Source of the DNA: Rhodospirillales bacterium
GTDB lineage: Bacteria; Pseudomonadota; Alphaproteobacteria; Rhodospirillales; Defluviicoccaceae
Assembly (NCBI GenBank): GCA_016712375.1
Contig: JADJRE010000030.1
Coordinates: 1 to 28,510 of the forward strand
DNA length: 28,510 bases
Reading direction: 5' to 3'
Each line of letters opens with the position of its first letter. The first letter of the stretch is position 1. The position numbers and the translations under genes were made by a program. Below are positions 1 to 8,555 of this stretch, piece by piece. The notes below the pieces were generated by a model. The model did no database searches. It was not told the origin of the DNA and saw only the letters and a program-made list of their open reading frames with translations.

Positions 1-31
1 GCTTACCTGTTGCTTACCTGTTGCTTACCTG
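1..31. repeat. 11-bp tandem repeat at window edge
   Basis: The first 31 bases are nearly three head-to-tail copies of the 11-mer GCTTACCTGTT, the last ending GCTTACCTGG. The array may continue to the left of the window. It lies 45 bp beyond the 3' end of the tRNA-Lys gene. I see no flanking direct repeat or integrase, so I cannot say whether it is an attachment-site remnant or a simple slippage repeat. Confidence 0.8.
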
Positions 32-75
32 GAATTTCCCGGACCTGAGCGGGCCATCCTTAACTGTGAAAATAT

Positions 76-151
<76 letters not shown>

Positions 152-469
152 TTTCCGTTGTATCTCAACGGCTCGGGATGGCGCCCGGCGAGTTTTTCGA
201 TCCGATCAGCATCGGACTTTCGCTCGCCTTCCGGGGGAATGTGCGCCCCGGCCGATCCGCCATCGCCAACCTAGCAAGTCCCCTTCCGGCGTATAGTAGG
301 CGCCTCCAATTGGCTGCTGATGGTGGCAATCGCCTAAGGCCGCCCGGCGCCGTTGCGACTTTCAGTTTATGCGGGCCGGTGGCCGCCGAGCGCTTCCGGC
401 CGCGGCGTGGTTGTGCGAGGATGGCGAATCGGCGGCTCTGCGGGGCCCTGTTCATCCGGGGTTTCATCA
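152..469. other. Intergenic region between tRNA-Lys and PatZ-like gene
   Basis: This 318-bp stretch separates two divergently transcribed genes, so it should hold both promoters. The only structure I can see is the inverted repeat CCGTTG-N5-CAACGG at 155-171, next to the tRNA 5' end. The open frames here have no recognisable protein signature and overlap one another on both strands, so I do not call a gene. No convincing -35/-10 pair stands out. Confidence 0.5.
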
Positions 470-3134
470 GTGTCCGTCACCTCCCTCGATAATCTCTTCC
501 GGCCGCGGTCGATCGCGCTGATCGGCACCGACAATAGCGCCCGAGCGATGGGTGGGGTGCTGGCGCGCAATCTGTTCACGGGCCGCTTTGACGGACCGGT
601 CATGCCCGTGCATCCGCGCGACCCGGCCGTGCACGGCGTACTGGCCTATCGCCGCGTCGCCGACCTGCCGGTCGTCCCGGATCTCGCCATCATCGCCTCA
701 CCGCCGGCAGAAGTGCCGGGCTTGATCGCGGACCTTGGTGCGCGCGGCACGCGGGCCGCGGTGGTGGTCTCGGCGGGCTTTGACAGCGCCGGGCAGTCCA
801 CCGGCACAGCACTCCGTCAGAGCATGTTGGACGCGGCGAAGCTGCACCGTTTGCGGATCATCGGACCAGCCTGCCTGGGCGTTATGGTACCGCGGCTCGG
901 CCTCGATGCGACATACGCACATGCCCGGGCGGTGCCCGGCGATCTGGCCTTCGTCAGCCAGTCAGGTTCGTTGATGACATTGATGCTGGATTGGGCGGTC
1001 GATCGCGGCATCGGTTTTTCGCTGCTGGCGTCCCTCGGCGACACGGCGGATGTTGATTTCGGCGATGTTCTCGATCATCTGGCGCTCGACCCGCTGACCC
1101 GCGCGGTGCTGTTGTGTTGATCGTCGCACACCCGCGCAGGTTCCTGTCGGCGGCGCGCGCCACAGCTCGGCTGAAGCCGGTGATAGTGTTTTCCGCCGCC
1201 TGCAGAGACGCCACCGGTGGCGCGGGCTTGTTGTTCCGTGGGCAGCCGAGCCGCGCCGAAGTCTGATGCGGCATTCCGGCGCGCCGGCTTGCTGCCGGTT
1301 TCCAGCCTCGCCGATCTGGTCGCGACCGCCGGCACGCTGGCAGTGCGATTCGCGTCAATGGCCACCGCATCGCGATCTTGTCGAATGGTCGCGGCATCGG
1401 CGAAGTAGCGGGTGACCTGGTGCTGGCGGAGGAGGTGAACTCGCTCATCTCGCGGACGCGACGCTGGCGGCACTCGACGCCGTCTTGCCGGCGACGTGGG
1501 GCCGCCGCAACCCGGTTAATCTTTTCGCCGACGCGACCGCCGCGCGCTACCGGGACGCATTGCGTCCGCTGCTTGCTGATCCGGGGATCGACGCCATTGT
1601 TGCGATCAACACGCCGAGCGCCATCGGCGATACCTTGGAAGCGGCCCGCGCCACCGCCGAGATATGCGCCGACCAGCAAAAGCCCGTCGCCGCCGTCTGG
1701 CTTGAACGGAACACTTTGGAAGAGACGCGGCGGCTTTTCGCCGAATGCCGCATCCCGCTGCATGATGGTCCGGCGTCGGCGATCGAGGCGCTGATGCAGT
1801 TGGTTCGCTATCGGCGCAACCAGGATATGCTGACGGAGACACCGGCATCGGTGCCCGATCTGTTCGAGCGTGACGACGACGGGGCTCGCGATGTTATTCG
1901 CCAAGCACTGGCGGACGGCCGCGATCATCTCAGCGAAGCCGAGGCGCTGCGTGTCGTTGCCGCTTATGGCATCCCGGTTGCCGCAAGCCGCCCTGCCGCC
2001 ACCGACGAGGAAGCGGCGGCAATCGCCGAGCAGATCGGCTTCCCGGTGGCGCTTCAGGTGTTGGGCCATCAGCTGGTGCCCGGCGATGCGACCTGGATTG
2101 CCCCGGATCTGCCCGATGCAACTGCCGTGCTGACTGCGGCCCAGCGCTTCGAGCGGCGCTGGCAAGCGCGCGGCTACACCACCCCAATCGCCAGTTTCGT
2201 GGTGCGACCTTGGATCGACCGCAACGACGCCTCGGCGCTCTATCTGGGGATCGCGTCCGACAAGACCTTCGGGCCGGTGATCCGATTCGGTCGCGGCGGC
2301 TTGATCGGTCAACTACTGCCGGACCATGCCGTGGCACTGCCTCCTTTGAACCTCAACCTCGCCCGCCAGGCAATCGCCGAGACCGACGTCTCTCGGCTGT
2401 TTCGAGTGGAAGGCGCCGCACCTGAAATTCTAGACGAAGTCGCGCTTGCGCTCGTCAAGCTGTCGCAGATGGCCGCCGACATCGCCGAGATCGTCGACAT
2501 CAACATCGACCCATTGATCGCTAATGCGCAGGGCATTGTGGCGCTGACTGCTGGTGTCCGGATTGCTGCTGCTGCCGCGCAGCCGGCCGAAGCGCGGCTG
2601 GCCATACGCCCTTATCCAAGCGAATTTGAAAAAACGGTGTCTGCTCGCGACGGCAGGATGCTGACGCTTCGGCCGATCCGACCGGAAGACGAGCCGGCGT
2701 TGCAGGCCTTCGTACTTTGCCAGTCGCCGGAGGATCGGCGCTTGCGGTTTTTCTCGCAGATCAAGGAGCTGGATCATCAACTCGCCGCCCGGCTGACGCA
2801 GATCGACTACGACCGGGAGATGGCATTCCTGCTCATTGATGGGCAGGCGGATGTACCAACGATTCTCGGCATAATGAGCATCTTCACCGATCCAAATCGG
2901 GTGCGGGCTGAATATGCTGGGGCAGTGCGCTCCGATTTGAAAGGAAAAGGGCTCGGCCGCCTGCTGCTGGAGGAGATCATCGAGTGCTGTCGGCTCCGTG
3001 GCATCGGCGAGATCTGGGGCGAGGTGCTACGAGAGAATGCGCCGATGCTGGGCCTTGTCCGGAAGCTCGGTTTCTCGGTCAAGGTCGACGACGACGACCC
3101 GAGCGTCATGATCGTCAGCAAGCCGCTACAGTGA
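470..3134 (+). pseudogene. PatZ-like ADP-forming acyl-CoA synthetase / GNAT acetyltransferase, multiply frameshifted
   Basis: The family joins a CoA-binding domain, a succinyl-CoA-ligase-like domain, an ATP-grasp domain and a C-terminal GNAT domain. In enterobacterial Pat/PatZ the product is a protein lysine acetyltransferase. The reading starts at GTG 470 (FRPRSIALIG) and the CoA-binding part (VSQSGSLMTL) runs to a stop at 1118. Homology then jumps frame: HPRRFLSAARATARLKPVIVF from about 1129, AAFRRAGLLPVSSLADL from about 1270, NGHRIAILSNGRGIGEVAG from about 1357, and ADATLAALDAVLPATW onward in the frame that stays open to 3134. The last piece carries the ATP-grasp region and the GNAT domain (LKGKGLGRLLLEEII). 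The total span of 2,665 nt predicts about 888 residues, close to E. coli PatZ (886). I could not recover the catalytic SHTG-type loop in any frame near 1190-1270. Either the gene is decaying or this patch is badly sequenced. Confidence 0.85.
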
Positions 3135-3445
3135 CTGGCCAACCCACGACGCGGAGGCGATGAGGCGCGCAAGAGGCTTCATCGACGGGCGCCGCGCGGC
3201 CGCTATTGGCATCGGTTGTGCCGCAACGGGTTTGGAACTTTATGATCTAAGCGGATGATGTCTGCGGCGGCCTGATGCCCATCAATTTTTTTTCCGCTGT
3301 GGCGTCCACATGCGCCGTGGCGCGTTCGTTAGGCGGAGCTTTGCGGTGGCGCCAGGGGCGATGATCGACCGCCAGTACTGTCGCGCATAGCGCCGCGAAG
3401 AAGGCGAGGGAGTGCTCTAGCGGTAAAACAAGCAGGGACGGAAGC
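3135..3445. other. Intergenic region upstream of the desaturase
   Basis: This 311-bp stretch has no supported gene; an open frame on the minus strand here overlaps the desaturase start and resembles nothing. An imperfect inverted repeat (GATGAGGC at 3159-3166, GCTTCATC at 3176-3183, nine-base loop, one G-U pair) lies 25 bp after the upstream stop and could end transcription, though no T-run follows. A run of eight T at 3286-3293 stands out in the high-GC background. I cannot assign a promoter with confidence. Confidence 0.4.
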
Positions 3446-4516
3446 ATGGAAGCGATGGCTGTGAAGGTAGAAGCGCCGACGGTTCCTGACCACGGCCACC
3501 AGCAACGATCCAACGAGGCGGCGGCGGGGTGGGCGTCCATCCGCGCGATCACGTCGCGCTATCGCGCGCCGAGTGCGACGATCGGCATTGGCCAGATGGC
3601 CAGTTCATTCCTGCCGTGCCTCGGGCTATTCGTCGTGATGTACGCCAGCTTGGCGCTGAGCTGGTGGATAACCTTGGCACTGGCCGTGCCAACGGCCGCC
3701 TTCATCGTGCGGATCTTCATCATCCAGCACGACTGCGGACACGGCTCCTTCTTTCGGTCGCGGCGGGCAAACGACGCCGTCGGGATGCTTTGCAGCCTGT
3801 TCACGTTAACCCCCTATGGCATGTGGCGCCGCCAGCATGCCGGGCACCATGCGCATTGGAACGATCTCGACCGCAGGATGAGCGGCAGCGATATCTACTC
3901 GACGTGCCTGACCTTCGACGAGTACCGCGCGCTTCCCCGGTGGCGTCGGATGGTGCACCGCGCAATGCTGCATCCCGTCGTCTCACTGCTGCTGCTGCCG
4001 CCGGTGGTGTTCCTAGTCATCTATCGAGTGCCGTTTGACGCACCCCTGTCGTGGAACCGCGAGCGATGGGCAGTTTACGGCACCAACCTGGCATTGCTGG
4101 TCGTGTACGGCGGCTTGTGCATCGGTCTCGGCTTCCGCGACGTCTTGTTGGTACAGCTGCCCACTTCAATCATCGCCTCCATCTTCGGCGTGTGGCTGTT
4201 CTCGCTGCAACATCGTTTCGATGGAGCCCTGTGGGCGCGTCACGAGGCGTGGACGCCGGTGGCTGCGTCGCTAAACGGAAGCTCCTATCTCCGACTGCCG
4301 CGGATCCTGCAGTGGTTCACCGGTAACATTGGCTTTCATCATGTTCATCATCTCGACCCGCGAATTCCAAATTACCGGCTGGAGGAGTGTCACCGCGCTC
4401 ATCCGGCATTCTCCGATGCGACGACGCTGACAATATCCGGGGGCGCGCTGACCAGCTCGCGTTACTGTTTGTGGGATGAAGAGAAGCAGAAGCTGGTGAA
4501 GATCATACGCTCTTGA
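3446..4516 (+). CDS. Membrane fatty acid desaturase (DesA/FADS type)
   Basis: The 356-residue product is a membrane di-iron desaturase that would insert a double bond into a lipid-bound acyl chain using O2 and reduced electron carriers. All three histidine boxes are visible: HDCGH at 95-99, HAGHH at 131-135 and HHVHH at 298-302. Hydrophobic segments lie at about 53-92, 177-193, 212-230 and 232-254, giving the usual membrane hairpins with the boxes on the cytoplasmic side. Length is typical for the delta-12/omega-6-like bacterial class, but regioselectivity cannot be read from sequence. ATG 3446 follows an AGGGA-type ribosome site about nine bases upstream. It stands alone and converges with the cyclase gene, 31 bp away, with no clear terminator between. 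Confidence 0.92.
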   Translation: MEAMAVKVEAPTVPDHGHQQRSNEAAAGWASIRAITSRYRAPSATIGIGQMASSFLPCLGLFVVMYASLALSWWITLALAVPTAAFIVRIFIIQHDCGHGSFFRSRRANDAVGMLCSLFTLTPYGMWRRQHAGHHAHWNDLDRRMSGSDIYSTCLTFDEYRALPRWRRMVHRAMLHPVVSLLLLPPVVFLVIYRVPFDAPLSWNRERWAVYGTNLALLVVYGGLCIGLGFRDVLLVQLPTSIIASIFGVWLFSLQHRFDGALWARHEAWTPVAASLNGSSYLRLPRILQWFTGNIGFHHVHHLDPRIPNYRLEECHRAHPAFSDATTLTISGGALTSSRYCLWDEEKQKLVKIIRS

Positions 4517-4547
4517 AGAGGGGTTTAAGGTATTCACCCGAGTCGCT

Positions 4548-5846
4548 TCACCTTGTACTATCGAACATTGCGATGCGCGTCCCGACTTCTCCGGCAAGCA
4601 ACCGCTTCAAGTGAAAGATCGCCAACGCGTCGTTGCCATATCGGCCAACGTGGGTGGCGAAAGCCTGCACGGCCTGCGGGTCGCCGATCTCGAGCATGCG
4701 GAAGGCTCGCAGGTAGGAAGAGGCGGATGGAGAACTGGAACTCTCGCCGTTCAGGGGTTCATAGGTTTCGACGCCCTTGCCTTTGCCCCTGACCATTAAC
4801 GTGCCAATCGGCCGGCCGACGAAGCCGGCAATCCGGTCGACCGTCTCGCCGCTGATACAGATGCGCGTGCCGAGGACCTTGTTGGCGTTCTCGAGGCGGG
4901 CCGCCGTGTTGATGGCGTCGCCATAGGCCGTGTAGTGGAAAAACGTCTTGCCGCCGACGTTGCCAACAATCGCCGGCCCTGAGTTTACACCGATCCGGGT
5001 GATGCCGATGGAAACGCCGTCCCTGTTTTTTTGCTGGCAAACGATTGCGCGAAGGTGTCGATGGCCAGCGCACAGGCGACCGCGCGAGCGGCGTGATCTG
5101 ACTGTTCCAGCGGTGCGCCGAACATCGCATAGACGGCGTCGCCGACGACCGTGTGAACGGTGCCGCCGTGCTCGAACACGATCCCGGACAGGCCGCTGAT
5201 GTATTCGTTCATCATCTGCACGATAAAGGCGGCATCGAGCGTCTCGGCCAGCGGCGTGAAATCGGCGAGATCGGTGAACAGAAAGCTCAGATCTCGACGC
5301 TCACCACCAAGTGCCAGGATGTTCGGGTGATCCGCGAGATGGCTTGCCAGGCTGGGCGAGAAGTAGCGAGCGAGATTGGCGCGGGCGCGTTCCGCTTCCT
5401 CCCGGCATCGGCCCGCCTCGCGGACTGCCTCGAGATCGGCAAGCGTCCGGGCGATGGTCAGCGCCAGATCCTCGAAGTCAATCGGCTTGGTGATAAAAAT
5501 CGAAGGCGCCGCGGTTCATCGCCGTGCGGATATTTTTCATATCACCGTAGGCGGAAATGATGACGGCCCGCAGCGGCGCAGGGTTCTCCTTCAATCGGCT
5601 GAGCAGCGCCAAACCGTCCATGCCCGGCATATTGATGTCGGAGAGGACGAGGTCCACCGAGGGGTCGGCGTCCATCGAAGCCAGCGCCTCCACGCCGTCG
5701 CGAGCAAACATGAACGAGTAAACGCCGTCACCGATCTGCCGCCGAAACTTCTGCCGCACGAGTAGTTCCAGGTCTGGCTCATCGTCGACGACGAGGATCT
5801 TGGCCGGCATCCGCAGGCGGCCGCCGATGATAGGCTGGTTGGTCAC
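4548..5846 (-). CDS. Response regulator fused to class III adenylate/guanylate cyclase (two frameshifts)
   Basis: The corrected product is about 432 residues. The receiver domain (about 14-128) has the acidic pair D21-D22, phosphoacceptor D70 (LVLSDINMPGMDG) and the family Lys at about 120. A short helical linker (about 129-175) leads to a class III cyclase with both metal-binding aspartates (FTDLADFT and VVGDAVYAMFGAP) and the transition-state Asn/Arg pair (GDAIN...AARLE). The adenine-recognition Lys is replaced by Thr (VHTVVGD). One T too many near 5500 moves DFITKPID out of frame. One A too few in the A-run at 5027-5033 shifts KNRDGVSIGITRIG. Each repair restores unbroken homology. The GTG start at 5846 overlaps the kinase TGA (5843-5845), so the two are coupled. 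An alternative start is ATG 5810 (MPAKILVV). Confidence 0.85.
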
Positions 5847-8332
5847 TGACCGGCCTCTGCTGCTGTTTCCGCCGTCCCAGCACACGGCAGCCGGACGGTG
5901 AACTCGGCATAGTCGCCGGGCAGGGTATCGACGTCGAAGGTCCCGCCGTGCTGGTGAACGACGATGTCGTAGCTCAGCGACAAGCCCAGCCCCGTCCCCT
6001 TGCCGGCCGGCTTGGTGGTGAAGAAGGGCGTGAAGATCTTCTTGATCACGTCTGCCTCGATGCCGGTGCCATTGTCACGCACGCGGATCTCAACGGCATG
6101 ATCGACCCGCCGCGTGGATACCCTCAGGGTGGGACGGTAGTTTGCTGCGGCGTCTTGTTCGAGACGCTCCTGTGTGGCATGGAAGCCGTTGGAAAACAGG
6201 TTCAACAGCACCCGGCTGATGTCCTGAGGAACCATGTCGACCCGGCCAGCCGCGGGATCGAGGTCACGCTCAAGCACCGCGTTGAAATCAGGATCGTGGG
6301 CGCGAGCGCCGTGGTAGGCGAGGCTGAGGCTTTCTTCGATCAACGCGTTGATGTCGGCCGGCCGCTTCTCGCCGGGGCCTTCGCGCGAATGTGCCAGCAT
6401 GCTCTTGACGATGCCGTCGGCACGGTTGCCGTGCTCGCGGATCCTCCGGAGATTACCCGCAAGCGTCGCGAACAGGTCGTCGACCTCGGCGCGCTTGTCG
6501 GCACGCAAGCTGGCGAGACCGACCTGCAGCTGATCCTTCATCTCGGATAGGAGTTCGACCGACAGGCTGGCAAAGTTGTTGACGAAATTCAGCGGGTTCT
6601 TGATCTCGTGCGCGATGCCGGCGACAAGCTGACCGAGCAGCGCCAGCTTTTCTGCATGCACCAGATTGGTCTGCACCTGCTTGAGAGCGATGAGTGCCTG
6701 TTCTGCCCGATCCTTGGCCTCGCGCAGTTCCCCTTCGCGCCGCACCTCGTCGGTGACGTCCGAGGCGGTGCCGCGGTAGCCGCCAAAATCGCCCTCGGCC
6801 GTTTCGATGGGCAGCCCGCTGACGCTGATCCAGACCGCCCCGCCGTGGCCGGTGTTGATGGCGTAGCGGAAGTTCTTGAATGGCCGGTGGGCGCGCAGAT
6901 CATCCATATGCTGCCGCCAGGCCGCGTCGCTGCGACACTCTCGTCCAAACTCCTCGCGGGTCTTGCCGATAACATCGGCCGGCCGAAGTTTGGTGATGGC
7001 AAGCATTCGCTCCGAAACAAACGTGAAACGGAGATCAGGGCCCATCTCCCAAATCCAGTCAGAGGAGGATGAGGTGAAATCCTTGAACCGACGTTCGCTT
7101 TGTTTCAGGGCTTCTTCGGTTTGGCGATACGCGGTGATGTCAAAATAAGTCACCATGCGGCCGCCATCCGGCAGGCTCTTACATTGATATTCAACAACTC
7201 GACCATCCGACATTCGAAGGTCGACGGGCGCGATGTTCCCTTGCCGAATAGCATCGAGTCTTTGCTGGATATAATCTTGAAGTTCGTCTGCCGGCAGTGG
7301 ATACAGTCCCAAGCCTCCGACGAATTCCATCAGTTCCCCGCATTTCCGCGTGACCGGAGATGAATTCATGAGGGAAGTGCCACATCTCACCAAAGGCGCG
7401 ATTTGCCAGCCGCATTCGAAGGTCCGGCCCGAGAAACAGGACGCCGTACTCGATGGTGTCCATGACGGTGTTGAACTCGGCCAGCAACGCATCCTTGTCA
7501 CGGACCGCAGCGGCCAGATCCTCCTCTGCCGTTGCTTCAGCTTTGAGACGTCGGTGAACACCGCGACAATGCCGCCATCCACCGTCTGGCGCTCGTCGAT
7601 CTGAATCCAGCGGCCATCAACCTGCAGCTGCTGAAACGGCCCGCTCGGATTCCGATGACGGGCCAGGCGTTCCTTGAACCAGGCTTCGCCTCGGCTGACA
7701 GCATCGGCGACGATGCCGCGATCGGCCGCAGTCCTCAGAATTAACTCGAACGGGGCTCCCACCCGGATCACGTCGGCAAGCCCAGGATAGACTTCGCGGT
7801 AGTGGCTGTTGAACAGCACGAGGCGGTCGTCACGGTCATACAGACCGATACCAGCGGAAACGGTTTCGAGCGTGGCCTCCAGCTGTCCCCGCGCGGCGTT
7901 CAGTGCTTCCTGCAGCGATTGCCGTTCGTTGTGCTTGCGTTCGGTGATGTCGGTGTAGGTGGTCAAGAATCCACCCCCGTGCACCGGGGCGCCCCGGACC
8001 TCGATCACCGTCCCGTCAGGGCGAGTCCGTTCGAAACAGTGGGCCTCGAACCGGCGGGCAAGATCAACACGGCTGCGCACCTGCTCGGCGACATCCCCTG
8101 GACCATAGTCACCGCGCTCCGCGTTAAAGCGGATCATTTTCTCGAAGCTGTCACCGGGCCGGAACCGATCGATCGGCAGCCCAAGGATCTCCAGGAAGCG
8201 CCGGTTGAAGACGACGACATTGAGGTCGGCGTCAAAGACGCTGATGCCCTGCTCCATGGCATCCAGCGTCAGCTCGAGAATGGCAGCCTTGCGAACGAGG
8301 TCGTCATGCTGGTTTTGTGCCCAGCCCGACAC
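5843..8332 (-). CDS. Soluble multi-PAS sensor histidine kinase
   Basis: The 829-residue kinase has no signal peptide or membrane segment, so it senses a cytoplasmic cue. PAS-type domains lie at about 18-135, 150-265, 280-400 and 415-530, and a coiled linker follows. The phosphoacceptor box has His575 (AGIAHEIKNPLN). The ATPase domain has an N-box (NLFSNGFHA, about 711-719), a G1 box (DNGTGIE, about 753-759) and a glycine lid (KGTGLGLSLSYD). Residues about 264-330 are nonsense in the open frame, while the +1-shifted frame reads a good PAS segment (LLAEFNTVMDTIEYGVLF...WHFPHEFISGH). Two compensating indels, near 7543 and 7348, therefore mask the third PAS. GTG 8332 has GGAGG eight bases upstream. 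The stop overlaps the start of the REC-cyclase, its likely phosphorylation partner. Confidence 0.9.
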   Translation of the reverse strand: MSGWAQNQHDDLVRKAAILELTLDAMEQGISVFDADLNVVVFNRRFLEILGLPIDRFRPGDSFEKMIRFNAERGDYGPGDVAEQVRSRVDLARRFEAHCFERTRPDGTVIEVRGAPVHGGGFLTTYTDITERKHNERQSLQEALNAARGQLEATLETVSAGIGLYDRDDRLVLFNSHYREVYPGLADVIRVGAPFELILRTAADRGIVADAVSRGEAWFKERLARHRNPSGPFQQLQVDGRWIQIDERQTVDGGIVAVFTDVSKLKQRQRRIWPLRSVTRMRCWPSSTPSWTPSSTASCFSGRTFECGWQIAPLVRCGTSLMNSSPVTRKCGELMEFVGGLGLYPLPADELQDYIQQRLDAIRQGNIAPVDLRMSDGRVVEYQCKSLPDGGRMVTYFDITAYRQTEEALKQSERRFKDFTSSSSDWIWEMGPDLRFTFVSERMLAITKLRPADVIGKTREEFGRECRSDAAWRQHMDDLRAHRPFKNFRYAINTGHGGAVWISVSGLPIETAEGDFGGYRGTASDVTDEVRREGELREAKDRAEQALIALKQVQTNLVHAEKLALLGQLVAGIAHEIKNPLNFVNNFASLSVELLSEMKDQLQVGLASLRADKRAEVDDLFATLAGNLRRIREHGNRADGIVKSMLAHSREGPGEKRPADINALIEESLSLAYHGARAHDPDFNAVLERDLDPAAGRVDMVPQDISRVLLNLFSNGFHATQERLEQDAAANYRPTLRVSTRRVDHAVEIRVRDNGTGIEADVIKKIFTPFFTTKPAGKGTGLGLSLSYDIVVHQHGGTFDVDTLPGDYAEFTVRLPCAGTAETAAEAGQ

Positions 8333-8555
8333 GTGTCGCCTCCGCTATCTGTTGGGTCAGGACAACTTCGGCCGCCTCTTGACGAGCAGCATTCGTAACC
8401 CGGTTCTACCGCCGCCGCTCGCCGGTGGCGTCGAGAGGCCTCTGCGGCGGAGGATTGAAAGACCCACCACGTTACTCGCGTTTTTATTATTCGTCGAGCG
8501 GGATTGAACGCCGGGGGAAGGGCAAGACGGGGAGGGGCCCGCCGGCAGATGCCAC

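Noticed and set aside
1..31. Start of a CRISPR array
   Set aside because: Units of 11 bp with no spacers are a simple tandem repeat, not repeat-spacer units.
954..2312. 452-codon open frame on the minus strand opposite the PatZ-like gene
   Set aside because: The opposite strand carries clear CoA-binding and ATP-grasp homology. The antisense product is Arg/Gly-rich and resembles nothing; long antisense frames are expected in high-GC DNA.
3247..3552. Minus-strand 101-codon frame upstream of the desaturase
   Set aside because: It overlaps the desaturase start and has no ribosome site or known motif.
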